This document shows, in pieces, positions 54,688-62,769 of a DNA stretch of 64,000 nt. Within the stretch, counting starts at the first letter, position 1; each line of letters opens with the position of its first letter. The stretch spans positions 1,736,001-1,800,000 of the forward strand of contig CAWHCN010000004.1 in assembly GCA_963827935.1 (NCBI GenBank). Direction: 5' to 3'. The position numbers and the translations under genes were made by a program. This DNA comes from DATFNV01 sp963827935 (GTDB taxonomy: Bacteria; Planctomycetota; Planctomycetia; Gemmatales; Gemmataceae). The notes under the pieces were generated by a model. It was not told the DNA's origin, searched no databases, and saw only the letters and a program-made list of their open reading frames with translations.

Positions 54688-55442
54688 CCCACTCACTCGC
54701 CGCTATCGATCCCTTCTACGCCGCATGCCTGAGCATGGCCGCTTCCCCCGCCCAAGCCGAGCCAGCCAAGCCGATCTACGCCAGGCTGCCCCTCGCGCCG
54801 GTCACTGCCAGCCCGGTGCCGCATCTGACTAGCCTGTACCACTTCCACCGCACCGGCGAATATGGCGACCGTTCGTATCCCGGTAATTGCGGCGGCAATC
54901 TCATCAAGGACCTGATGCTCTATTTCAAGCCGAACTTGGTATTAGACCCCATGAGCGGCGGCGGAACGTGCTCCGATGTATGCGAGGACCTCGGCATACC
55001 CTGCATGGCATGGGACATCCACCGCGGGATTGACGCCTGCGATCCGCAGGGCTTTGCCAACGCCGCGGCATTCGACTTCATCTGGGCGCATCCGCCATAC
55101 TGGCGGATGAAATTATACGCCGAGGATTCCCGCGACCTGTCGCGCGCTCCGACGCTCGATGTCTTCTTGCGGCGTTACCGGCAGTTTATCCGTAACTGTG
55201 CCAGCGCTCTGGAGCCAGGCGGCAAGCTCGCCATCTTAATGGGCGATTACAACGACCGCGAGACCGGTTTCGTACCTCTCAGCTGGCACACGAAGCGGCT
55301 TGCCTTCGAGTGCGGCCTGCGGCAGCACTGCACCGACATCATTCGCTTCAGCCACGGTGCCAGCAGCAGCAAGAAGGTCTACCGCAGCAGCTTCATCCCT
55401 GGCCTGCACGATGTGTGCAGCATCTTCGAGAAACAATTTTGA
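54684..55442 (+). CDS. DNA methyltransferase (N4/N6 type) with HPPY motif
   Basis: 252 residues, intact. Motif I NLVLDPMSGGGT (residues 85-95) and motif IV WAHPPYW (134-140), with His where D, N or S is usual, then LEPGGKLAILMGDYND and a C-terminal ADIIRFSHGASSSKKVYRSSF-like region (positions 55330-55400). Motif order I-IV resembles the beta/gamma N4-C or N6-A methylases. No restriction enzyme gene is next to it, so it is an orphan, as often on plasmids and phages. His in motif IV is found in some families and may alter specificity. Confidence 0.8.
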   Translation: MTHSLAAIDPFYAACLSMAASPAQAEPAKPIYARLPLAPVTASPVPHLTSLYHFHRTGEYGDRSYPGNCGGNLIKDLMLYFKPNLVLDPMSGGGTCSDVCEDLGIPCMAWDIHRGIDACDPQGFANAAAFDFIWAHPPYWRMKLYAEDSRDLSRAPTLDVFLRRYRQFIRNCASALEPGGKLAILMGDYNDRETGFVPLSWHTKRLAFECGLRQHCTDIIRFSHGASSSKKVYRSSFIPGLHDVCSIFEKQF

Positions 55443-55469
55443 CCGCCAACGACAGAAAGGAAACACGCC

Positions 55470-55985
55470 ATGAAACCAGTCCAGCAAATCCTCGCCGACA
55501 TAGCCCGTGAGCACTTCTCCATCCCAACGCTCGAACCCCGGCGGGCGGACAGCCTCGACTTTCACGACATTGCCGTCTGGCAAGTTGAGGCGGCACTGAA
55601 AGTCGCTTTCGAGGCCGGCGTGCAGTCCGCCCGCACGTACCCCGAAAGCCAGGGCGCACCGCGAGGAATACTCGTCCCTGCCGCCTCTCTGGCAACCCCA
55701 CTCTTGGTTCCCACCGGTACGCCCCTCGTGCCCCGCAAGATGTACCTCCGGCTGTATCACGGCCGCACCGACCCCGCTCAGGAAATGGACGGCTGGGGCG
55801 CTGAAGGTCCGACCTTCGGTCCCCTCTCGTGCTACGTCCACACCTATTGCACCACCTTCCGCATTCACGGCGACTGCAGCACCAGTGAGGTCTGGCTGGA
55901 AAGGTACGACGACATGATTCGGTGGGACGGTTGCTTCTACGGCGACATGGAGGTATTCCTCGCTGGTGCAAATAACCGGGCATAG
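55470..55985 (+). CDS. DUF6900-like N-terminal domain protein
   Basis: 171 residues: PVQQILADIAREHFSIPTLEPRRADSLDFHDIAVWQVEAALKVAFEAG is the DUF6900-type N-terminus. The C-terminal part (MYLRLYHGRTDPAQEMDGWGAEGPTFGPLSCYVHTYCTTFRIHG) is a second domain, seen in single copy in this window. Same string of genes. Confidence 0.65.
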   Translation: MKPVQQILADIAREHFSIPTLEPRRADSLDFHDIAVWQVEAALKVAFEAGVQSARTYPESQGAPRGILVPAASLATPLLVPTGTPLVPRKMYLRLYHGRTDPAQEMDGWGAEGPTFGPLSCYVHTYCTTFRIHGDCSTSEVWLERYDDMIRWDGCFYGDMEVFLAGANNRA

Positions 55986-55989
55986 GCAC

Positions 55990-56166
55990 ATGACCGATTC
56001 GATTCTTGACGACGTTTTTCATGGCTGCGCGCTGACAGCCTACCTGGAGGTATGGCGGCAGACCGGCCAGTTTCCGCCGGACTCCGAAACCACCCGCCGA
56101 GCCTATCAGCTCTACGAAGAAGCCCTGGCCGAGAAGAATCGCCGCAAGCAACTTCGAGACCCGTAA
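55990..56166 (+). CDS. Small helical protein (58 residues)
   Basis: TDSILDDVFHGCALTAYLEVWRQTGQFPPDSETTRRAYQLYEEALAEKNRRKQL. The same layout (DDVFHGCALxAYLE) is widespread among small plasmid-linked proteins of planctomycetes. Follows the previous gene by 4 bp. Confidence 0.6.
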   Translation: MTDSILDDVFHGCALTAYLEVWRQTGQFPPDSETTRRAYQLYEEALAEKNRRKQLRDP

Positions 56167-56239
56167 CCGGCCCGCTGCATCCGGCCTTTGACAAACGGCG
56201 GCCATTGCGCTAGAACCGTGCGAACGGAAAGCAATCTCC

Positions 56240-56488
56240 ATGAGCCAAGTCGAACAGATACAGGGGATCCGGGTCGGAGATACCGTCGCCTACCGCTGGG
56301 AAACCCTGCGGAATCGCGGCTGGTATACGCGGGATTTCTTGTACGCGCGTGGCACCGTCACCGGCCTGACGCCGCTTGGCGGCGCCGTCTTCCTCCGCGT
56401 CGCCTGGGATCGCCACGGCCTGCCTACCGCCCTCAGTCCCCAGGAAATCTGCCGCCTGGCACCGCCGGCCCGGGAGACCGGCGTGTGA
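56240..56488 (+). CDS. Small KOW/SH3-like protein, first of a tandem pair
   Basis: 82 residues: IRVGDTVAYRWETLRNRGWYTRDFLYARGTVTGLTPLGGAVFLRVAWDRHGLPTALSPQEICRL. A beta-barrel-like sequence. The next gene (56485-56730) has the same layout: VGDAVAYS, ARGRVTALVPVG, AQIDWD-LPDLPGRVNVKNLCRV. They overlap by GTGA. Confidence 0.6.
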   Translation: MSQVEQIQGIRVGDTVAYRWETLRNRGWYTRDFLYARGTVTGLTPLGGAVFLRVAWDRHGLPTALSPQEICRLAPPARETGV

Positions 56489-56730
56489 GCTGGGCCCGCC
56501 GAACCCAGCCCATCAAGGTCGGTGACGCCGTGGCCTACAGCCGTCAGTTCCTCCAGAGCATCGCCTGCCACACGGGCGACATGCCGCGGGCCAGAGGCAG
56601 AGTCACCGCTCTGGTGCCGGTCGGCAAGGAGGTCACGCTGGCCCAAATTGACTGGGACCTGCCCGATCTACCGGGCCGGGTCAACGTCAAGAACCTTTGC
56701 CGAGTCCAGACCATCGTCCACGGCGCGTAG
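56485..56730 (+). CDS. Small KOW/SH3-like protein, second of a tandem pair
   Basis: GTG start inside the previous stop (GTGA). 81 residues with IKVGDAVAYSRQFLQSI and MPRARGRVTALVPVGKEVTLAQIDWDLPDLPGRVNVKNLCRVQ. Paralogous to the gene before it, so a local duplication. Confidence 0.55.
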   Translation: MSWARRTQPIKVGDAVAYSRQFLQSIACHTGDMPRARGRVTALVPVGKEVTLAQIDWDLPDLPGRVNVKNLCRVQTIVHGA

Positions 56731-57090
56731 CCAGGCATACGCCGGCTCACAGCCCATGCTGTCCGCATCCTCCCGCGCACACGGCCCGGCCGAGACCAGC
56801 CCCTCCCCCTCCCCCGCGTGCCAGGCGGCGACATGGCTACTCGCGGTCAGGCTGCCGGGTCGCACTCCCGCCACCATCTACTTGCCCCTCCGCGTGACAG
56901 CCCTCCTACGGCCTTTCAGGGCGGGGTCTAAAGCCGCCGCCGGTCCGGGCAAGCAGAAAATCGGTTCCCCCCGAGGTCTCCCCCAATTTTCAGCTTGCCC
57001 GGTGCGCTGCGCCCCGGCCTGCCGCGGCTTTTTTCGACCCCTGGAAAGGCCGCGCGGTGCGGCCTGACACTCAAAGCAAGGAGACACGAC

Positions 57091-57277
57091 ATGATGCATT
57101 CCCTCGACATCCCGCTCTGCGAGCCTCTTCGACGACGACGCCTGGGACCCCCAGGAGATCCGCGACCTGATCCAGACCACGCCGCTGCGCTTCGACAATG
57201 ACGGCCTGCCGATCGGCTACCAGGCCGAGCAGCTCTTCGGCCTCGAAGGGGCGTATCTCAGAGGCCGCTCCTGGTGA
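57091..57277 (+). CDS. Small acidic protein, frameshifted
   Basis: ATG 57091 after AGGAGAC. MHSLDIPL then a break near 57120; the other frame gives ASLFDDDAWDPQEIRDLIQTTPLRFDNDGLPIGYQAEQLFGLEGAYL to TGA at 57275-57277. About 60 residues. No family recognised. The 360 bases before it hold no supported gene. Confidence 0.5.
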
Positions 57278-57311
57278 GCGGCTCTTCACTCACAGAGCGA
57301 AAGGACATGAC

Positions 57312-57650
57312 ATGAGGGTAATCATTGCCGGTTCAAGAGGAATCAACGATTATGCGAAGATCTGCGACGCCGTGCAGCAGTCAGGCTTCCTGATCAGTCA
57401 GATACTATCGGGCATGGCCCAGGGTGTCGATTCGCTGGCAGTCCGCTACGCTACAGAAAACGGTCTCCCATGCGAGCACTTCCCGGCGGAATGGAGGAAA
57501 TGGGCCCGCAGTGCAGGCTACAGACGAAATACTCAAATGGCCCAGCACGCCGATGCGCTCATCGCTGTATGGGACGGCAAAAGTCCAGGGACCAAGCATA
57601 TGATCGACGTGGCGCGAGCCCGCGGCTTGCGAACCTTCGTCGTGTCATGA
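57312..57650 (+). CDS. SLOG/DUF2493-type nucleotide-binding protein
   Basis: 112 residues from ATG 57312: RVIIAGSRGINDYAKICDAVQQSGF, LSGMAQGVDSLAVRYATENGLPCEHFPAEW, QMAQHADALIAVWDGKSPGTKHMIDVARARGL. GSRG and the GMAQGVD and DGKSPGTKHM loops are the YspA/cpYpsA SLOG signature, a Rossmann-like fold that binds nucleotide-derived ligands. Members occur on plasmids and phages and beside defence genes. Function undetermined. Confidence 0.85.
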   Translation: MRVIIAGSRGINDYAKICDAVQQSGFLISQILSGMAQGVDSLAVRYATENGLPCEHFPAEWRKWARSAGYRRNTQMAQHADALIAVWDGKSPGTKHMIDVARARGLRTFVVS

Positions 57651-57788
57651 GCCTGCTGCAGGAGGAACGACCAGGCGTGGGCAGTGCTCCAGCAGTTCGG
57701 GCGCCAGCGCGACGCCATCCGCGGCGTCACCTGGGAGGCGCGGGAACTGGACCCTGACGACTTGTTCGGCGACGCGCCAGACGGCTGA
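57647..57788 (+). CDS. Possible small protein with an indel
   Basis: After ATG 57647 (overlapping the previous stop) the frame must shift near 57660 to read NDQAWAVLQQFGRQRDAIRGVTWEARELDPDDLFGDAPDG, ending at 57788. This acidic 40-residue sequence looks real in layout but has no family match. Confidence 0.35.
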
Positions 57789-57819
57789 CCGGCAGGCCGC
57801 CGTGCCCGCCGGCAGCGGG

Positions 57820-58187
57820 CTAGCGGCTCAGGATCAGCCAGTACAGAAAGCCGAAGGACAGCAGGCCGGCGATGGCCGCGAAAATCTGGCTGGCGCGCGC
57901 AGGGTCGGGCCGAGCAGCCGAGTCCTAAGCAGCGGCTCGTAAGCGAAGAAGAAGCCCCACACAGCCGCCAGCAGTGTGCCGTAGAGGGCGTCGTGCCGCT
58001 CGACCCCGCCCGCCCCGGAGAGGTAAAGGCACGCCAGCAGGAGCGTGGCGAACAGCAGCAGGCCGAAGGCGCCCCCGTCCGAATGGGTATGCGGGCGGAC
58101 GACGTAGCGCACCGGCTGCGGCGTCGAAGGTAGAACGGGCCGACGGCGGGCCGCCCTCGGGAATGGATAGACCTTGGCGGATGGCAT
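57820..58187 (-). CDS. Small three-helix membrane protein, frameshifted
   Basis: ATG 58187. A basic N-terminus with PQPVRYVVRPHTHSDGG, then FGLLLFATLLLACLYLSGAGG, YGTLLAAVWGFFFAYEPLL and, after a break near 57900, SQIFAAIAGLLSFGFLYWLILS to TAG 57820-57822. About 122 residues. Same strand as the second relaxase and downstream of it. Confidence 0.55.
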
Positions 58188-58258
58188 ACGAAGGCAGTTC
58201 AACTTGTTGCACCGGCGATGTCAAGCGCTGATCGTGTTCGCGGCCTCAGCTCGCTTAC

Positions 58259-58423
58259 CTACTCCTCCGCCTCCTTCACCGGCTCGATCACAATCGCCGT
58301 GATGATCGCCTCCCCGTCGCCGGCGAAATCCCGGTCCACGCACCGTAGCCACGGCATGCGGTGGGAGATGATAAGATCGTAGCCTTCTTCGAGCTGCCGG
58401 CCGCGGACGGTGACGCGCATCAT
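58259..58423 (-). CDS. Small hypothetical protein (54 residues)
   Basis: ATG 58423 lies in ATGA shared with the upstream gene. MRVTVRGRQLEEGYDLIISHRMPWLRCVDRDFAGDGEAIITAIVIEPVKEAEE, printed here in parts: begins MRVTVRGRQLEEG, contains SHRMPWLRCVDRDFAG and ends AIVIEPVKEAEE. A beta-rich fragment-sized protein of unknown function. Confidence 0.5.
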   Translation of the reverse strand: MMRVTVRGRQLEEGYDLIISHRMPWLRCVDRDFAGDGEAIITAIVIEPVKEAEE

Positions 58424-58791
58424 GCCGCGAGCACGGCGACCACGAAGGAGAAGCACTGCCCGTCCTCGGCCAAGCCTTCGCTCGCCGGGTCGTCGCTGTC
58501 CAGGTGCTCGTACTGGACCTGAACCTTCTTCCGGCCGAACTTGCGGCGCTCGGCCGCGTTAAAGTAGATGACCAGCGCGGGCAGCGCGTACGGCCGCGGG
58601 CGGCCGAATGCCCGGTACGCCCCCCGGAAATCCGGCCCGTCTTCCTCCTCCTGGTCGCCGCCCTGCGGCTCGGCCCGGCTCCGGGCATGGGCCCTGGCCG
58701 CGGTGTCGTCGTTGGGCGGCGGCCCGGCGGGGGCAGGCGGCCGGCGGGACGCGAACAGCTCCTCCGCTAACGGCCTATCGGGCATGGCCAT
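58420..58791 (-). CDS. Hypothetical protein overlapping the relaxase end
   Basis: 123 residues from ATG 58791, overlapping the relaxase stop by 17 bp. A disordered Pro/Ala/Arg-rich half, then FRGAYRAFGRPRPYALPALVIYFNAAERRKFGRKKVQVQYEH and EGLAEDGQCFSFVVAVLAA. No family recognised. Translational coupling to the relaxase suggests a transfer accessory protein. Confidence 0.6.
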   Translation of the reverse strand: MAMPDRPLAEELFASRRPPAPAGPPPNDDTAARAHARSRAEPQGGDQEEEDGPDFRGAYRAFGRPRPYALPALVIYFNAAERRKFGRKKVQVQYEHLDSDDPASEGLAEDGQCFSFVVAVLAA

Positions 58792-61522
58792 GATGCAACT
58801 CCTGCTCCGGCCGCCGCAGCGGCGGCGTAAGTACCTCAACTGCCCGGTCACGCAGGATGCGGAAACGCTTTCGCATCCGCAGCACGAACGCCCGGGCCTT
58901 CTCGTTCACCGTCTTCTTCTTCCGGGCCGGCCTCGGCCCCATCAGCTCGGTCGCCGACCGCCGCCGGTCGCTGCGGTGCATGGCCTCCAGCAATTCCTCC
59001 CGCGTCAGGTCGGTAAAGACCATGCCGCGCTCGCGGCCGCGCGACACGGTGACGTAGCCTTGCTCGGCGCTCATTGCCCCAAGCGAGGCCCGGTTCATCG
59101 CCGCCAGCACGATGTCCTGCGTCTTCGACTGCGCCGCCATGCTGGTCGTCACGAGCCCGTTTTTCCAGTGGGCAAATGTCTTGTCGAGCACCCAGCCGTT
59201 CGACAGCACCACGTCGCCGGTAGCGGTGAAGCCGGCGATGTCGTCGATGCGGCCGTTATCGACGCGCTTGCCCTCTTTGGTCTTGCCGCCGGCGGTGAGG
59301 CGAATGGTGTCGCCCTTCGCCAGCCGGATTCCCTGCTCGGCAAACACCTGGAAATGCTCCGGCTTGACGCGCGCCAGCTGCGGCAGCAGCTCCGCCGCAC
59401 TCACCCGCTGGCCGGCCTTAAACGGCCCCGAGTGCCTGAAGAACTGGACGACCTCCTGACCGGCGTAGCGGCGGACATCGGCCTTTTCCGCGTCGGTCCA
59501 GGACAGCGGCATCAACCGGACGAACGCCCGGTCTTGCCGGTCGATCAGCCCCTCGGCCTTGCGCAGCGCCCGTAGCTGATTAGCCAGTGCGTCGCCGTCT
59601 TTGTGCGTCGGATCGACCACGATGACGGTCTTTGGCACCATCCTGACCTGGCCATCGATCTTGACCGCCTTGCGCTCCTTGATCGCCCTGGCGTACTCCT
59701 CGACCAGGCCGGCATGCCCTTCGCCCTCGACGACCCAGCCCAGGTTGCGCAGCACGGCATCGGCCTTCTTCCAGTCGCCATCGCGCACGGCCGCCACCGC
59801 CGTCGCGTAATCCCCTGTCTGCCGCTTGATCTCCTTCAGCTCGGCCGCCGGCAGCCCGGCGTACTCGTGCAGGACGCCCAGCATGTTGCCATGCCGGGCC
59901 ACGGCCTTGTGCTGCTTCGAGTCGCCCTGGACCACCAATTTGGCCCCCAACTCGTGGGCGACGCCGCAGAGCCGCTCCAGGTCGCGAATCGGCAGCAGCC
60001 CGGCCTCGTCGCACCAAATAACGCCGACCCGCGCTTTCTCCTGCATCTCCGACCGGTCGAGGAACGCCGCCACCGTGTTCGCATCACGGAAGCCTTGCTG
60101 CCTGAGTTCGCCACGCGAGGCATCGGCCGATGGAGCCAGCACCACCACCGGCTTGCCGGCCCCGGCGATGGCGTCGCGCATCATGGTCGTCTTGCCGGTG
60201 CCGGCGCCACCGATAATCAGCACCACTTGGTCCGTCGATTCCCACACGTGCCGCAGGGCGGCCCGCTGGTCGCGCGACAGGCCGATTAGGTCGGGCTGGC
60301 GAGTCCTCAGCCCCAGCGGCGCCATCGTGCCCCTGGTGTCGTAGCAGAAGCCGATGACGCGCTGCTCCTGCGCCCACACGTCCCGCGTCGTCGCTTCGCC
60401 GTCCTTGACCAGGCCGCCTTGCCGCAGGAATTCGGGCAGCAGCTCCTCCGGCCGGCCCCTTCCCATCATCCGCTCCATCGCCGTCACTTCCAGGTCGGTG
60501 TAATCCACGACCGAGTTGCGCTCGAACTGATGCTCGATGGCGTAGCTCACCGCCTCGGCCGCCGCCGGCGTTGCCTTGGGATTGAGCCCCAGGACGGCCC
60601 GCCGGATGCACTCGTCCCGGCCGCGCAGCTCCTCCGGCGTCCGGTTGCTGTGCCAGTATTCGCGGTAATCGGCCAGCGTCAGGTCCGTGCACTTGGCCAG
60701 CCGGGAAGTCGCTCCCAGCCTGGCCTTGGCCAGGGGGCCGGTCGCCCCCAACTGCTCGGCAAGCTGCTCGATCTCCTGATGGCGCTGACTGTCCCACGCA
60801 ATCATCGACGCGGGCATGCCCGCGATGTCCCACGAGTAGTACTTGCGGCCGCCCTTCTCATGGGCCCGGTACTCGGTCTTGATCTCGTACCCTAACTCGG
60901 CCAGCTTCTGCGACAGCCGCAGGTCGAAACGGGTGGAGAACCATTTGCGCAGGTCGATGGTCGGCCGCCACTTGATGGCTTTAACCTGCCGCTCGACCGG
61001 GTCGAAGGTCAGCGACGGAATGACGACGTGGATATGCCGGTCGGGCCGCGGCATCCCGTCCTCTTGCGTGGGCCTGGTCTCGGGGTGTTCAAAGGCGAAC
61101 CAGACCATGTTGCCGGTCACACGGTCCTCTTGCCGGCCGCGCTTCCTGACCCGCGTGGTGATGCGCTCCTCGACCTCCGCCACCGACTGCCGCAGCGCTT
61201 CCAGCACGGCAGCCCGGGCCCGCTCGTCTCCGCCCTCGATGGCCTCGGTGACGCCCTTGGGGAGGCTGGCCGTCATGTCGAAACCGGCCACGCGGTCATC
61301 GACAAGCCGTTGCGTGAGTCGCTCGCCCGTGAAAGGGTCGAGCCCCTGAAGCAGCCGCTTGAACTGCTCGAAATCCGGCTTCTCCCCCAGGCCGAGCTGC
61401 TGGGCGAGCTTGCCTCCCACCCCGCGGTACAGCTCGGCGCCGTCGAGGTAGTAGCCGCCGTCGGTCTTGCCGTAGTAACTGCCGGCGGCGCCGGCATCCC
61501 TGATCTCGGAGAAGCGCAGCAT
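58775..61522 (-). CDS. MobF relaxase/TraI-like helicase, copy 2, intact
   Basis: 915 residues. Relaxase: SYYGKTDGGYYLDG (catalytic Tyr region), VAGFDMTASLPKGVTEAI, RQEDRVTGNMVWFAFEH and MPRPDRHIHVVIPSL (HxH). Helicase: Walker A IIGGAGTGKTTMM, Walker B VGVIWCDEAGLLPI, KLVVQGDSKQHKAV, SMAAQSKTQDIVL and GYVTVSRGRERGMVFTDL near the end. Domain order equals copy 1 (49393-52050), with which it shares many segments at roughly 40% identity by eye. Nicks at an origin of transfer and unwinds DNA. Upstream is the dyad at 61604. Confidence 0.92.
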   Translation of the reverse strand: MLRFSEIRDAGAAGSYYGKTDGGYYLDGAELYRGVGGKLAQQLGLGEKPDFEQFKRLLQGLDPFTGERLTQRLVDDRVAGFDMTASLPKGVTEAIEGGDERARAAVLEALRQSVAEVEERITTRVRKRGRQEDRVTGNMVWFAFEHPETRPTQEDGMPRPDRHIHVVIPSLTFDPVERQVKAIKWRPTIDLRKWFSTRFDLRLSQKLAELGYEIKTEYRAHEKGGRKYYSWDIAGMPASMIAWDSQRHQEIEQLAEQLGATGPLAKARLGATSRLAKCTDLTLADYREYWHSNRTPEELRGRDECIRRAVLGLNPKATPAAAEAVSYAIEHQFERNSVVDYTDLEVTAMERMMGRGRPEELLPEFLRQGGLVKDGEATTRDVWAQEQRVIGFCYDTRGTMAPLGLRTRQPDLIGLSRDQRAALRHVWESTDQVVLIIGGAGTGKTTMMRDAIAGAGKPVVVLAPSADASRGELRQQGFRDANTVAAFLDRSEMQEKARVGVIWCDEAGLLPIRDLERLCGVAHELGAKLVVQGDSKQHKAVARHGNMLGVLHEYAGLPAAELKEIKRQTGDYATAVAAVRDGDWKKADAVLRNLGWVVEGEGHAGLVEEYARAIKERKAVKIDGQVRMVPKTVIVVDPTHKDGDALANQLRALRKAEGLIDRQDRAFVRLMPLSWTDAEKADVRRYAGQEVVQFFRHSGPFKAGQRVSAAELLPQLARVKPEHFQVFAEQGIRLAKGDTIRLTAGGKTKEGKRVDNGRIDDIAGFTATGDVVLSNGWVLDKTFAHWKNGLVTTSMAAQSKTQDIVLAAMNRASLGAMSAEQGYVTVSRGRERGMVFTDLTREELLEAMHRSDRRRSATELMGPRPARKKKTVNEKARAFVLRMRKRFRILRDRAVEVLTPPLRRPEQELHHGHAR

Positions 61523-61603
61523 GGGTATTCCCCCGTCCCGGATGCAGCATCCTACGCATGGGTCGGCAGGAGGGCAAATTGGTTTCGTCTTACACTCAGA
61601 TGC

Positions 61604-61620
61604 CCTAAGCTGCGCTTAGG
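61604..61620. promoter_or_regulatory. Perfect dyad upstream of the relaxase
   Basis: CCTAAGC-TGC-GCTTAGG, 7-bp arms, about 80 bp before the relaxase ATG (61522). Probable operator; resembles the dyad at 43071-43084. Confidence 0.5.
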
Positions 61621-62769
61621 CCCGTTACAGGCACTTTAGCGATAGGCTATATCGTCTCTTTTGCCGCCGGCAAAACCGCGGGTTTTCCTGAGCAGCTGAC
61701 TGGAACCTCGCCTGCCCCCCGGCGCGGCATTCCGCACCACCGCCGCGGGAGTCCGCTGTTTCCGGTTTCCGGCACTCGACGGATCGCCCCGAGTGCCAGA
61801 CCAGGCTTCAGGTAGGTTCCTGATCGCAGCCGACCGCGAAATCGAATAGGAATAAGCAGGTCCACAAGGATTCTTGCAGAAGGTTCTCGGTTCATGGTAT
61901 CTTCGCACCATAGCAATACAGGAATTCAATGGACCGAGTGACTCCGACCGCTCGGAAGCGCCAGCGATTGTTACACCAGTTGCACACAACGCCGGACGCC
62001 GGTTTGTACCGCCGCACCTTGGCCGTTCGGCAGCCCAGACCCGCCACGCCTACCTTGGGGTGATGCCGCGCGGCATCGATCATTGGCTACCGCCTGGATC
62101 GTCAGCCATGAGGAGGCCTTGCGGCCGCTGACGGATTGCCTCAATCGCTCAAGGTGCAAGCTCGCCATCGAGCAGGAGCTTACCAGACCTGTTGCGAATT
62201 GCGCATAGGCAGTTATCAGGGTCTTAATAACGAATAAGTCTGCGACGTAGTCTGCCGCTGCGTCGTGCAGGGAGCTGATCGAATCCACCACCTCAGCACG
62301 CCACTGAGGCAGCCCGCGCGCACCTGACCATGAATTTGGCTCCCAGGTTGTCCCCGCTCCACCGGCTTCCGTTTAACCGCAAGGGGCGGTATGCCCAACC
62401 GCCCTGGGGGTCGATCAAAGGTAGGGGCACAGCGAAGAAGGATCGATCCAGTTCGCAAGTCTGTTTGCTCGGCAGTTGCGTGCTCTACAAGCCAAACTCG
62501 CCGCGGCCGAGGATACGAGTTGAGTGGGACGGCAGGGCGGTCTCCATCGCCCGGTTCACTCGCACCGACGCACGCGCCGCACTGCGACTGCCGCAGGCCA
62601 CGCTACCTTGCCCCTCTTCAAACGCGGCGGCTACGATGGGCGCGCACGTCGCCAGCAGCTCGTCGCAGCACGGACAAGGTCGCGAGTCAGCCTCTGCGGT
62701 AGATCACTTTGCCATGAATAGAAAACGTTGTATTCCATAGGGACCTTGCTTTCTGGTAGGGGAGGGAGG
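61621..62769. other. 1.1-kb stretch without a supported gene
   Basis: Both strands have open frames here (for example plus 62330-62740), but none shows a fold, a ribosome-binding site or a recognisable family, and composition is mixed. It separates the relaxase from the HTH-sigma regulator. It may hold degraded mobile DNA or an origin region. Confidence 0.35.
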
